A stretch of 64,000 nt of DNA, taken from the NCBI GenBank assembly GCA_030549495.1, contig JAUIRK010000763.1:186001-250000 (forward strand), given 5' to 3'. Positions 39,501 through 54,500 of this stretch are shown one piece after another (positions within the stretch are counted from its first letter, which is position 1; each line of letters opens with the position of its first letter). Below the pieces are notes generated by a model. It was not told the DNA's origin. It worked only from the letters and a program-made list of their open reading frames with translations, and searched no databases. A program made the position numbers and the translations under genes. The DNA comes from Nectonema munidae. Taxonomy: Eukaryota > Nematomorpha > Nectonematoida > Nectonematidae.

Positions 39501-42500
39501 ATAAATCAAGGATTAAACATAAACACAACAATAAAATACTGTATATCCTTTATCGTGCTATCTTGCGTATTTTGCCACCGTTAATTTTTTTGTCCCAAAA
39601 GACGCTTTTACGATACAACTCGTGTAACATGAGAATTTCTATATTGGCGAAAGAGGTAAAGATGATTTCCAAGAATTATTTAATCATGATAATGCGAATG
39701 AAAAGATTCCCTGCGCATATTTTTTACACTTTATTATGAACAAAAATAGAATAATATTTTGGAAAAATTTTAAATATCAAACCTTTTATCTAGTTTATGA
39801 TGCGCCCCCATAAAATTAGATAGTGTGGCAAGATAAGGGAGTATATAGGACAAAAATGTTCTAATACAAACTCACTTGAATGAATGAATACATGGAATAA
39901 ATATCCTAATTGAATTGATAAAAAATCTTTCTATTATATAATAAGGATGAGCCATCTTCTAGGAAGGGGGAGGGACGAAGTTTTTCAAAAGCAGACGAGA
40001 AGCCTGGAAAGGCTGAGATAGTACTGTTAGGGGCGTAACAGATATCCGGTTGTTATCTAGAAAGGTGGGCATTGAAATCTTTTTTTTTTAATCTCAACTC
40101 AGACTTAATCCCTAAAATGTCTGACGTTGTAATTTGTTTAAAAATTTTCTTAGTAATTTCGATAAATTTCTTCATAGTTTTTGTTAATAATTTTCGAATC
40201 TTGCTAAAGTCTTTCATTTTGTTGAACATCACATACTCTATCCAAATCAATTCCTCGACAAAACATTTTACTCCACCTCATCCTCCCTCTTCAATGCACT
40301 GCCTAGATCACTCAAAAACACCACAAACATCCTCGAATTCAAACGCAACCTCTTCACCCACTACCTGCACAAAATCAACTCTCCCTACTCAACTTAATCC
40401 CTATTTACTCCTCCCTTTTAAATAAATTTACTGAATTTCATACTTTTATTACTTTATATATGTTATAACATTATTTTTGATGTAAAGTGCCATACACTAC
40501 AAAAGCTTCGGTTTTTGATTAAAAAAATTAATTGAATTGAATCAGGTCTGAACTTAAACATATAACTCGATAAAATTCTACAATCCGCTCTGATAACCGG
40601 ATGTCACACTGAACTAAAGAAGATTAGAGACAATCTTTCATTATTATCGCCATACAATAAGTAAGAATAATGAGTCGAAAATTTTTTTTTCAAAAATAAA
40701 ATCGCCTATGTTTAATTAATGTTTTTATACAAATCTTTTCTTGTACATCAGATATTAATATTTTTTTAGATTCTCATCTTATGACAAAACTACACTAATG
40801 GAAGCAATTTTATATTAAAAATATTAACAAGAAAAATCGATACATCGTTTTCTATCAACTATTTTCTCTCCATGGTTCTACATTTTCTAACTCCAGATTT
40901 CAAAAGAGAGACTTTCTAAGGCTCCACTATCGCAAGTTTTTAATTATATAATATTTTTTTCCATTCTACTTTATTATTTATTTTAAATTCTGATTTACAC
41001 TGTTTCATATCCTCATTCATACAAATCCTATTTAAACGTTCTCGCTCTAACGAGCCGATCCTGCCTACATCATCTCAAAAAAGTTCTGACCTTTTGACGT
41101 ATTTCTTTACAAACATTCCCTCCCAGGCAATACGGTTTTAGATTTTGCTTATCTAAAAACAAACATTATCCTAACCCACGCCAATCAATTTGAACTATAG
41201 TGCCACATGTTTCGAATCCCTCTTACAACACACTAAAATCAAACTGCCAAGGAAACCCTCTCAAAAAAAGGGATGCAATCTCAAGACCTAACTCCTCGTG
41301 CTTCAAACTTCATCTCTCTTCTATCCCCAACACTACATCCTTTAATTCCATAGCTCAAGCCATCTCATAAGAAAATTTAAATTTAACAAATCTTGGTTTT
41401 GACAATTAGGCAAATATGTTAAATTGTTAAAGGTTCATTTCAACCTAGCAACCCTACTTTATGTAAACATCTTTTAAACAACCCACGTACCATACTCAAT
41501 CACACTATCCTTTTAGCAAAACGTCGCGTCTCTCAATGTAAAAATTGCTTAAATTGTCAAGTTAACTCTCTTTATATTTAGTTACTGCGATCATTGCGGC
41601 AAACAGGGCCATTCGCTTACATTTTAAAGACGACCCATTAAAAATTGGCTGCTTTAATTGCCACAACAATCATGTATCCTCCTCCACTTCTTCAAACACT
41701 TAAAAACATTCAAGCGCAATACACTCCCTTATCAACTCATACACATGTTAAATTTTCTTCACATCAATTAACCCATCTCATATGTCTGTGTAGGGGCCAA
41801 TCTAAATCTCCTCGCGTCATCTTTTTTGATATAGTTTCCGTCAATGATGAACCTTACACACCGAAATCTACGATTACTCATCTTCCATCTGAATACTCTA
41901 AACTTCATGTATCACCTCTTACACATTTTTTGGCATGTATCATCATCATAAAATCGTCAATTCAGTTCACATCTCTTCCACAGTTTTCTACAAATTATTT
42001 CTTCTTTACTGTTAAACATTCACACCCTTTCTACCTACTCTTTTGCTCCCTCTACTCCTCTCTTTCCAGTCCTACGACTATTTCTAATGATTTCATTTAT
42101 TACCTTTATCAAGCACTATCATTTATATCTTCTATTTCTAAACAATACCATTTTATAATTTAGACTGATTGTAATGCGAGTTCCCTATATTGGGACCATA
42201 AAGAAAATGAACGCGGTCTTCAACTCATATCCTTTCTTTCCTCATATAACATTGTCCTCGCATACAATATACCAAATTACCTACCTTCTTTAAAATTTCA
42301 AACAAATCACATCTCTTCATTGCATATAAATCTTATGATTACGTCAGCATATGCTCTCAAGCACATATATAAATCGTGCATTTACAACATCCCCTCAGCT
42401 TCAGATCAAATTTTCATAACATTTCAATTAGCCTTATCTTCTCAACCCAATATTTTGTACAAAAAGCTCATCGAAACATATTCACTGAATTTCCTTCCTC

Positions 42501-45500
42501 CGCAAACTCCAAAACAATCTTCCCATATCCATACCCGAAACAAAATCATCCAATGACATTGACTCAAACAATCAACCCCTTCTAACCCTTTCTCCCGTAG
42601 ACTATCTACGGATCCAGACTATCTCCACTCTCTCAGGCGTGGGTATCCGGTCAATTCGTCACCAAGTCAATTTGTCCCAAAGTTTGTTTCAGCAAGAGAA
42701 TTGTGCCAGTGATTAAATGTTTTTTACTTGATCATAAACAAGTATTGAATAACTAGAATACGCAATTTTTTTAATTTGTTTGATAGTGTAATTGTTTTTT
42801 TTAATTTTTTATTTTTGAGAGAGAAAGAAAGGGGTTGAGATAGATTTACAATATGAATACTAAAAAAAGACAAGTGAAAATAATGTTTATTTTTACATGA
42901 CAACAAATATTTTAAATTAAAATATAATTAAGGTTATTTTAATAGATTAAAAAAATAAAACTGTTCAACCACCTAGTGTTATATTTAGGGACGAATTGAC
43001 CAACGACAAATCGTCTTGGGGACAAATTCAACGGAAACGAATTGACATAGCACCCAAACGTGCTATGAAGTCCCTCAGGAAATCATACTCCAACCAAGCA
43101 ATTTTATCTTATCAATTATGCCTCAAACTCTACAAATCAGAGCTGAAGCAAGCTAAGAGGGATTCTTGGATTAAATTCACGTCAAATTCATCTAATAATC
43201 CATGGGCCGTTATTAATAGTATCATTAGAACCAAATCCTCATACCCATTGCCCGATTCTCTATTCCCTCACACTTCTAGCACAGTTACTATTAATCCTCA
43301 TTTTCTCTCTTCTGTGTTTCCCTCCGACAACACAAGCTCTGATGATCCAATTCATTCAGCCATTCGCTCACGCACATCATCTCCAATCTCCTCTATCAAA
43401 AACCCTTTCTTTCCTGAAATCACAATCAACGAAATCACAATCAACGAAATCACACACTCTATCGATTCTCAAAATTCCAACTCTACATGCAGTTTCGATC
43501 TCATATCACCTACATTTAAAAATCTTTTCATTTATTTCTTCACATCAATCTCAAACTTTTTAACTCGTTTACAATTTCCCCACTTTCCTCCCATCTGGAT
43601 GATTGGAAAACTAGTCTTTCTACATACGCCCAATAAAGACCTTAATGTTCTAGTCAATTTGGAGACCCATAACTATTCTTCCAGTTAATGGAAAAATTAT
43701 ACGCAAGCGCCTTCTATACTACATATCCTCACAGAATCTAATCGACATTTCCCAATTCGCCTGTTTAATTCTGCCAGGCATCCTGCGATCATTCTAAATA
43801 TGTATTGTTAAAAATACCCTAGTTATATTATAGTTTAGTCACCATTACCTACTCAAACCTTCAAACATAAATCTCATGTTGCACTTCATACTCTCACTCT
43901 GTTGACCTCTCCGGGGTGGCTGTCTCTCGAGCATACATTGGCTCATATTAATTAATCCTATTCTTGACATCTTAAACTCAAAAGTTCATTTATCACAATG
44001 CTATTCTGACGACATTCTTTTCGCATTCACAAATAGCCAACATTGAAAGTTTAAATTGTCTCTTGCAAACACTTTCTCAATCAGCACACATGTACAAAAT
44101 CTCATTAAATATCACTAAGAGTTCTCTAGTTCACTTCACTCGAAAACACGCACCTCACTTGGCGATGCAAATCACAAATTCCACACATTCCAATCTATTT
44201 GCATTGCCTAGATTGAGCACTTTAAAATCTCCACACCAAACTTTCAAAAATACTCTTCTCTGTGAATCAAGCAATCTCATACAAATGGGGTCTTTCGCTG
44301 ACATACTCTTTGTATATATACAAATCCATAGTTCTTACTATAATTCAATATGGTATAGTCAGCATCTCAAAAACTTTTCGCATGACACTTATACGCAATA
44401 TTGAAGTCCTTCTTTGCTGCTTACCTTTATATTTACAACTTAAGAAAACTCTTTTAAAACGATGTATCCTCACCTATAAATCTCTCTCTCCACCCTTCTT
44501 ACTTACTTACACCAGCTTGACACATCCCCAGCTCACTCATTACAACTCTCAACTTTGTCTTTTGGCCCTTTCTCTTTCCCATCATCTAGTTCAGCCAAGC
44601 TTAAATCCAATTTCTCTTATCCACCCATCATCTCCATAACCTCTTACTCCTGTTCTTTGCCTAACTAAATTGCCTCCCACAACGTGTGTTATTTCATTAC
44701 GCTCATCACCTCATATACTTAGAATCTTTACCGATGATTCAAAATCTTATAAAAGGTGTTCACATGCCTTTGCAATCTACAACAGTTCCTTACTTCCGAT
44801 TTATACACTTAATTCCTCGTCAAATCAACTTAATTCAATCTTTGAATGTGAATGCACATCGATTCTTTCTGTATGTAATTTCTTACTCGAAAACGTGAAA
44901 ATCCTCTCTTTTTACCGATATTCAATTTTTAAGAATTCCCAAAATATCGTTCGCCATATAAATCTCTTTCACAACATCCCTTATCCTTTTTTACCTTAGC
45001 TTCTAAATGTATACCTCTCTCACAAAAACTATATATGATTAGCTGGCTGTAAAAGAAAGTGACGACAATTGTAATGAATATATCTGTAAGAAAGGTACGC
45101 TAAGGTTGTGAAAGACAAAATGAACATCATTACATTTTGCTATATTCAAAGCATTATGAATTTTAAAACTTGACATTAATTAAAAAAAACACTTCTGGAA
45201 TAATATTCTGTTACATTCTTTAAAAAACAAGCTAAAGGTGTGGAATAGTAAATTAATTTAAATTGGAGCCTTGGACTTGAATCATGTTCCAAGTTTCTCT
45301 ATTCGTGGATCAATCTTGAAAGGGCTACCCTCAAATCATGTTTCGGTTGCAACCAGAGCTTCAACTTTAGCTTTTAGTTTAGAGGCAGTCATAGTTGCAA
45401 ATCGTGATTCACATAAATAGGTTGTAGCGAAAGACAATGACACTTTCACAGCCTCGAATCCAAGGACTGGTTTCTTTTTTCACAGCAGTACAGAACAAAC

Positions 45501-48500
45501 TTAGTTTGTCGCTGAAAGTTAAAACAAAGAGTCTCCTCATGCTGGATCTCTATAAGCTACTCTTGAATGTTTGGGATAGAAGACTCTTCTTCTGAAAGAT
45601 CCTCGGCTTGGATATCCAATTTTTATATAATATTATTAAAATTATATTAAATATTATATTTTTGTTTGGTCTTCGCAAACATTTATATTTCTCATGCAAC
45701 TCTCCACTTGGAATGTACCTGTCAAACTCTTCATTTAATTTCTCAAGGTACCCAACAATGACAGATTGTAAGGCCAAAAATGAGTCAACTTTTTCATCTT
45801 CCAGAAAAAGGTTTAAAAGTGGAAAGGACGTAGTTTTTGCTAGTTCAATCTTCCCTTCCCACAGCCTCAGCTTTGTTTAGACAGCTTTGGATGTCTGTCA
45901 AATATACCAGTTTAAGCAACCACTTTGGTTCTGTAACCCTTGATGTCAGTACATGTTTTCTCCTTTAGGGAAATTTCAACCTCTGCATGCATGTAAAGCA
46001 CCTTCCGAAGGCATTTTTCATCGTGATAGCCTCCTGACAGAAGAGCAGTAAAGCAGATGTTCATATACGGATTCCATATCAGGGCAATTTTCACTAAACC
46101 GCCTTGAATTCAATGCTAATGATTTAATAAAATTTACTATTTGAATAAGATCGATAACAGTGTTAAGCTCAAGTGACATTTATCGAGAAGCAAGGTTTTC
46201 TCGATGAGCCAGGAATGAGTCACTAACACTCTGGGGTTAACTTTTTTTACTCTGGCAGTGAAACCCTGACGTGCACTTAACATTGCGGGTGCTTCATCAG
46301 AACACACACTGTATCACTAATTCTATTTTTCTTTGATGAAACTATCAACCAACTTGAAAAGATATTCACCTTTTGTTGTTGTCATTTGTGATTTACAGGA
46401 GAGAAAGTTTTCTTCATGTACCCTTGGTACCACGGATATACCAAGACCTGGGTATGTCACAGACGTCAGTTGACTCAGCCAACTGCAAGCTGATTTTTCC
46501 GCTCTCGATGACAGCCACTACCTGTTCTTAATGTCTTGAGAAATCTTTTGAATTCTTCTTTTGATCGTGTTATCTGAAAGCGGAATAGTTTCAATTTTTT
46601 CACGGCAGCATCTCCAAGGATGGTACAAACCATAATAAGGGTTGCTGGCTTTGCCAACTTTTCTCCAATTGTGTGTGGCTCCCAAGTTGTTGGCAACAAG
46701 ATAGGATGCAAGTGTTGGTTGTTGAACAGAATACACTCCTTTGTGCATAGTTGTCTAACCGCTGACGTTTCAGTTCTTCTTCTTTCCCCTTAGAATACTC
46801 AAGATCTTTCGCTGTCAGATTTGGGTGTTTTCCTCCAAATTTCCAATCCTAATTTCATTCCAAGCGGCGAAAAATGCTATTTTTCCCACTCCTACCCCAA
46901 TAATTTAAGACAGATACAAAGTTTTAGCACCTAATTGCTTATTTTGATTTCCTCTTTCACTATCCTAGCATTACCCTTTCATCAAGTCTTTTCATTAATT
47001 ATTTTTTATATAACTTATATAAAAATAAATAATAAAACCCATCATTCCATAATAATAAATTTAAACCATGTGCACTTGTCTTTGAAACATAGTTTGCTCA
47101 TAATTATTTTCTTCTATGAAAAATATCAAAAATTCAGAAAGAAGATCATCTCAGAATACAAAACAGTAACATAGAAACATTTTAAAATAAAAGTCAGAAT
47201 CACTTATTAATTTTGTCTGAATAAAGTTTTGTATTTTAACTTGCTTATAAATTTTTAGTTTTAAGCTATTTAAAAATTAAGACCATATTCGGCACAGTAA
47301 TGATAATTAAAATTTTAAATTGGCACATGAGAATAAAAGTGGGACATCCCTGGCATAGAGTAAAAAGAAAGCAAACCCAAGTGTAACGAAAAAAACTTAA
47401 ATGCCAATTATTATATTTAATTAAAAAAGGCTCAATATCCAAATTATATCTTTATGGTGTACTTTTAAAATGAATTTAATTAAATTAAAATTTCACAATC
47501 AATTCAAAATTATAGCATGAAAATTAATAAAATCTGCCACAAAACACCAACTGTTTTGCTGTGTTAGTTAAATAATGTAAAAGTGTAAGCAAAGTGTTAC
47601 CCAAATGAAGTTAATCTAGCTTTGTACAAATCAACACTGTGTCCAAACATTGTCTGAGAAGTTTGACCTAAGCGATTAACGTCAATGATGGCGACTAAAT
47701 TATCTAAGCGATAGTGAGCAGCAAAAGCAAACGCTTCCCATACGCTTCCTTCAGCACATTCACCATCTCCCAAAACACAGTAGACGCGATAGCTAAAACA
47801 AAATCACAATGAAAGATTTTCAGCATCAACCTTGAAAAAGATTTTAAGAAAATTTCAGAGGTTTCATCTTGAAATAAAAGTGCACCATATCAATATTATG
47901 GGTTATTTGTTAAAATTACATGAAAAATATATTGTAAAAAAGGAATTTCTAATAGATAATCATTTTATTTTTAACGCCATCTATGTATATATATATATAT
48001 ATATAGTTCATGTCTATATTTAATTCATCGAAAAATCATTACAAAATTAAAAAAAATTCAAATCTATCGAACAATCTGTAGCTGAAGGAATAAAATTATA
48101 AAAAAAAATCACCCTTTGCACATAAACTTTTCCTTATTTAAAAAAAGTTTTATTTAAATCTTAACACCATTTTAAAAGTTTATTATTGTAAATTTTATCT
48201 TGTTTTCTCGTTAGTTTGACTCTGAGGTGAAACATAAATTTAAATAAACGTTTAAGAGTTATTTTAACCCATTTAAGGCCAAGCAAAGCAGACGATATCT
48301 AAAAAAACGCAGACGATTTATATTCAAAGTCATTGAAAAAAGCAGACGAAGATGAAATTACTTATGTTCCAAAATAGGAACATTGGCCCTAAATGGCTTA
48401 AAGGTCAGAAACTCCATTTTTAAGAGCAAGCATCGCGTACAGTCAAATTTACTAATCGTTTTTCTACATGTCATCATCTTGCTCTCTGGTGTTACAAGAA

Positions 48501-51500
48501 AATTAATCTTATCAAACAGTAATGGTGAATAAAACATTTATTGTTCATTTAGTTAGTCAGGATTATCAAAAAGAACGAGGATTATAGGAATGTGATAGCA
48601 GAACTACATATACAAGCTTCACTTCGCTGACTGCTTACATCTCTAGAAAGGATGTAATCAAGTATTTTAAAGTAGTGATATATATATATATATATGATCC
48701 ACTCAACATAGGAGTGTAGGGCTTAGAGTTGTTTATTCTAAACCGAAAGTTTGCTATCATATAAAAAATATAAAGGAAGAATTTTCCAATAAGATGTTGA
48801 AGACTATAGGGATATTTCATGTAGGGGCAAGCGTCCTGTTGTAATTGCATGAACATAGCATTTAGAATGCCTCGGTAATTATAAAATTCAATTCTCATAA
48901 AAATTTTTTATCCACGATACAAAGTGAAAAAAGCTTTTCAAAAAAGGATTAGATCTCCTTTTGCCTGAAGAATCCATAAGGATAAGATGGATAACATCTG
49001 ATATCAGAAGTTTATTATCATTCTATGGATTTATCCAAGAAAATCAGCCCGTCTTCTACTTCAAGAAAATCATTACGTTTGATTTCTAGTTCAAAGAGAA
49101 ATAAAGCTTCTAAAAGGTTTGGCTGTCATCTATAATCCAAAATACCATGTTGGCATGTGGCTCTCGATAATTTTAACTTTATTAACCCCATCTATAATTT
49201 TTCTTAAAATTTAACTTTTTGTGCATTTAAATTGTTGGTTATTTTCCATTAAATTTGCATTTTTGAATGTTTATACATACATATTTTTGAGAAGTTTCTG
49301 TGAAATTTTTTTTACAGAATATTGCTAAAAAATATTGACATAGACAAAAATTCGAAACCCGTAAAGCGAGCGAAAGACATTGTAAAAATTCATCCCGTCC
49401 TCCCCAAAATTTCAAACGTAGGCGCCATTGTTAGAGATTCTAATCGATATTTATATACAATTTAAACAGTATGCATCAAAAATTTAAAAAAAAAACTCTA
49501 ATTTTTATGCATCAAAAAATTCTAATTTTAAGGTTTTTTTAATTTTAATCAAACATAGCGTTGTGATAAGAATGGCAATTTACAATGAGTCATCTTAGAT
49601 TAGAAAAATAAAATCGCGCATTACTTTAATTTGTCAAAGTATTTGGAGGTATAAGCCATTCCACAAGCATTCCCAATACCTTGTCCTAAGGAACCTGTAG
49701 CTACATCAACAAAAGGCAACTTCTGTAAACAAAATTAGACAAGAAATGAGCAAAATTTAGCTTGAAAAATATGAGATTGAGTACTGGTGTTGGATGACCT
49801 TCAAATAAGCTGCCAAACTTTCTCAAGCTCATCAATTCTTCCTTACTAACAACCCCCAACTCTGTCCAAACAGAGTAAAGTATTGGAGCAGCATGACCCT
49901 AAATCAAATATATCATTTATCACACAAATGAAAATATAATTTAAATAAAAAAATTACCAACAGATAGGTCAATTAAATAAACTATTGTAAAAATAACCAT
50001 TTAAATTTTAGATCAAAGATAGGCAAACTGCATCGAACAAAGATATACAGTAAACATTATTTAAGTGACCACTTAATGTAACCATCAAAAGTGGTCTTAC
50101 TAAAAGTGAGTATTTCAATTCTTAAAGAATGGAGTTGCATTTGATTTATATGTATTGTTTTAAGTGAACAAAGAATTTTGATCCCGTAATTATATTTAAA
50201 AGAGTAGTTTTATAATTGAAAGTATTTTTTCAAGATTTGGAATTAAATAGAACGAGGATTATAGGAATGTGAAAGTAGAACTACATATGCAAGCTTGACT
50301 TCGCTGACTGTTTACATCTCTAAAAAGGATGCAATCAAGTATTTTAAAGTAGTGTTGTATATATGATCCTCTCAACATAGGAGTGTAGGATTTAGAGATG
50401 TTTATTCTAAACCGAAAGTTTGCTATCATACAAAAAATATAAAGAAAGAATTTTCGAATAAGATGTGGGAGGAAGTTTCAAACAGAAGTCTTGATGAGTT
50501 TACTCTATAATTCGAAATTCCAAATAATATAGTAGGGAAGAAAATTAAAAAAAATTACATGCTTGAAAGATTTTGAATCAATAAAAGTACTTCAAGTATT
50601 AACAAAAAACTTATCGTTTGTTTCTTTAATTGTATGATTATTTTAGTACACCTAAAGATAAAAATGTTGAAATACCGCCCTTTCTTTAAAAAACTTGGGT
50701 GCCACTATTGATTTAGACAAATAGGTTATTGCATAAAAATTTAAGACAACTAATTTTAACATAAATAAACTTAAACACGTCGACAATTATTTGCAAAGAA
50801 GTTAGAGACGAACTCCGTTTTTAAATTATTTCAGAATCACCTCACATACAACATATAGGGAATAAAGGAGCATATATTCTAATCAAACCCTCCCTTAGTT
50901 GTCCATTGAAATTTTGCGTCGAATAAAATTTTTTCCTTTTTATTTTTTAATGCGCAAAAATAGCTTCTAGTTTAGACGTGAAATGCGAAAGTTTTTCAGT
51001 AAAATCCTAACCCTGAATTTGGGAGTAGTTTAATGATTCACATGTGTTGCTTCTTCTTCTTCTTCCTTAAGTCCATGTTTTGGTAAACTAATTGAAATTA
51101 GAAAAAAAGTCAATGTCAATATTTTTGGCTTGTTATTTTTTCTCAAAACCTTCAGATACTCCTGACTGAAGTTATATACAGAAGACAGCGATTGAAAAAT
51201 GGGATATTATTATTTGCGCCTTGATTAAATATATTTTTAAGAACCTCTTCATTAAATCAAAGGAGAAACTCAAAATAAGCAATCAAAATAAAATATAATT
51301 ACTGTAAAAGTATATTAAATATTCAAAGAGTGTATGAATACTAAACTATATAATCAAAAAAAGGAAAAATAGAATTTATTACAAATATAAAAAATTGTAA
51401 AAATTGGAGACTTTATTGTTGATTTTTGCTAACTAGTTTCGGAGTATAAACTCCTTTTTCAAAGCAAATAAAATAAAATAATGAGAATGAACTGTTTTTA

Positions 51501-54500
51501 TTTCTAGAATTTATTATTCGGACATTTTAATTAAAGTAAAAAAATTTTTTAACTCAGAAGTATTTTATCTTATTAAAGTTAGGAAATAAACATGATAGTA
51601 AAAACATTTGGAAGGAATTGAAAAGTTTATCTTCGAAAAAAAAGAAAATGAACGCGGGAAAATTTTTAGAAAACAATAAATTTATTGATAATAATTGAGC
51701 ACTTTTGGTTAAAATTACTGAATTTTTGACATCAAAAATGTCTCAGATAAGAAATGATAATAGTTACTGATAGAAATACTGATAGATACTTCGATAAAAT
51801 AGACATAGTTTCTGGTATAACTAATCTCAAAGTCGAAAACATTTTCGATTTTAGCACTATTCCTTGCAATGATGTTCTCCTACCGATTAAATCACTTGGG
51901 AATAGTGGATCTCGAGATTTTTTCAATCATACCGCAGCAATTTTAAAAACAACTTCTTCATTTATTTGTATACCCTTAATGGAAATTTTCAACAAATGTA
52001 TCGATGAAGGGACTTACCGAAATCAATTTAAAGTTTCAAAAGTAATTCCTATTCATAAAAAAGGAAAGACTTCTTGTATCTATAATTATAGACCTGTTTC
52101 CATTGTACCTATGCTTTCAAAAATACTCTGTATCATTTCTTCGAGTCTAATAACCTTTTTTCTCAAGCCAATTTATGTAGTGAACTTTTCATTCTACCAG
52201 AAAAATCCATGCACTTATTATTAGCAATGTAAGTGATTCCTGACAAAAGAAACAGGACTGCTTGGCTCTGTTCTTAGATTTAAAAATGCATTTGATTCAA
52301 TCAATTTATCGATTCTCCATACAAAATTTGCTTATTCTACGAACCCGATGATCAACTTATTGTTATCTTTTTAATGCTAGAAGTGAATGGTTTATGTTAG
52401 AATGTGAGACAAAATATAGATGTGTAGGAGTCACGCAAGACTCAGTTATTCGGCCTCTGATATTCAACATATATTTAAATGATTTATTTTTCTCACTTTA
52501 TAGTTCACGTGTAAAGTATTACGCGTTAGAAAAAATATGAGGAAGAAGAATCGAACTGTTTTTAGACAAAAAATAATTACGTCTCATTAAGATAGTGTGA
52601 CCTAGATTTGAATATGTAATATTGCACACACTTCATTTTTAGATAAAAATATTGCTTAATGCGGGCAATTCAAAGGCTAAGGAATTACACATTTTGCAAA
52701 ATTTGCTGTTTCAATTCAACGTTTCCAAGTTTACACTTGGATGCGAATTTTAGAACAAATTTCATAGTTCTATAGCTAGGAACCTAGAATTTACTTCAAA
52801 TTAAACATTTTTGTAAGACCTTGAATACTTTTATAAAATATGTATAGTACGCAATTACCGATACGCACCCTCTAATTTTTATCCCTTAACATCTCCTAAA
52901 AAGATTTCAAAAAACAAAACATTGAATTCAACCATTATTTAAAATATATTCGTCTTTGCTTCACAAAATTTGATTTCAAGCACCCGCAGTGTTGATGGAA
53001 AGTTCTTGCTACAAATGAAATCAAAGTGGAAAACTCATTTGACTTTGAAAGAAAATAGGTTGCATTTATTAGAGCAAGGTGGAAAAATCGTATGAACTTA
53101 AAAATTTTAGTTTGGAATATTTTGAAGAAATAGTCGCAAATGTTAAAATTATTTATCTAATTAATAAAATTTTGAAATTGTTATTGCAATATTCGGTTTT
53201 ATTTACTTTGGTAAAGAGAATAATATTAATTTATACCATTATAAAATTAAAATATACCATCTATAAATTTCTTGGAAGCTTATCGTATTAAACTTAATTT
53301 GTAATAAGCTCAATAAAATTACAACAAATTACTTTTTACTAGTTTTATTTTTAGAATATATAAAATGTAAAAAAGGACAAAAGACTTTCAAAAATGAACA
53401 GGTTGATTTAACATTAGAAACGTGGATCCTGCAAGACGAGTGAGTGGTAGTGAGAAGTTTTTTTATGTATATTATAATATGATAAAATGCAAGCAACAGA
53501 AATTTGAACCAGACCCCCTCTCAAAATAAATTAAAAATATTAGAAAATTTGGAATGAAAATTTATGTCAAAGTAAGTGTATTGTATCTAAGAAGGAAGAA
53601 TACTTTGGATAAAACAAATCTGTCATCGTAAATACTTTTCGGAGTAAGTCTGTTGTAGCGCATAACGTGAAAAAATAAAACAGACACAATTTCAGCCATT
53701 GAAGAGCAAGATGTTGGATGTCTGCAAATAAAAATACTTTTAGATAACAATTAATATTTAACTACTCATTCGATTCAAATCAAGGAGGTAGAAATTCTTG
53801 TAAACCCTTTGAGAGCGAGTGTATTAACCAGGTAATATTAATTTGGGAAAGAAAATATTATATAGATTAAAAATAAAAATACTCATCAAAAACATTTAAA
53901 ATAATCACTCGCTGATTTTAAAATTTAAGGACTTCTACGACGATTTATTAGTGGGAACACTCTTTATTTGGAACATCAATTGATTTAAACAGAGAAGAGC
54001 AATCTTTTGATTTACCTTCCAATAATAAGTATATTCAAATCAATCTTGCAAAATTATGATTATTTGAATTTTAAATCTACAGCCAATTTACTATTCTAAG
54101 TTATTCACAATCTAAAAGAACAAGAATGGCATGTGTGAAAAACGCTCACATAAAGTCTCGATGAAACCGATTTCACTCTCAGATAGTATATCAATCCCGG
54201 GATGTGAAATAACAATAATTGCCTTGGGATCAATTGGATACAAAAATCAAATTTTAAATTCGCAAAATAAACTTTCTATCTATAGCAGTGGCGGATCCAA
54301 GGGGGAGGCCTCATGGGCCTAGACCCCCCCCTATGAAAAATGGCTTGGAAAATTACTCTTACATGTATAAAAAAATAAATTTTTGCAATTTATTCATGGC
54401 AAAATAATGTTAAAAATATGAAAACATAGGTAATTAGTGATTCTAAAAGACATAATACAGCTGTCGTATTCTCTGAAGACTTTTAGCAAAATTGCAAAAA

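Noticed and set aside
42996-43688. 230-codon open frame as a host gene
   Set aside because: It reads as LINE reverse transcriptase flank and begins inside the inverted-repeat insert.
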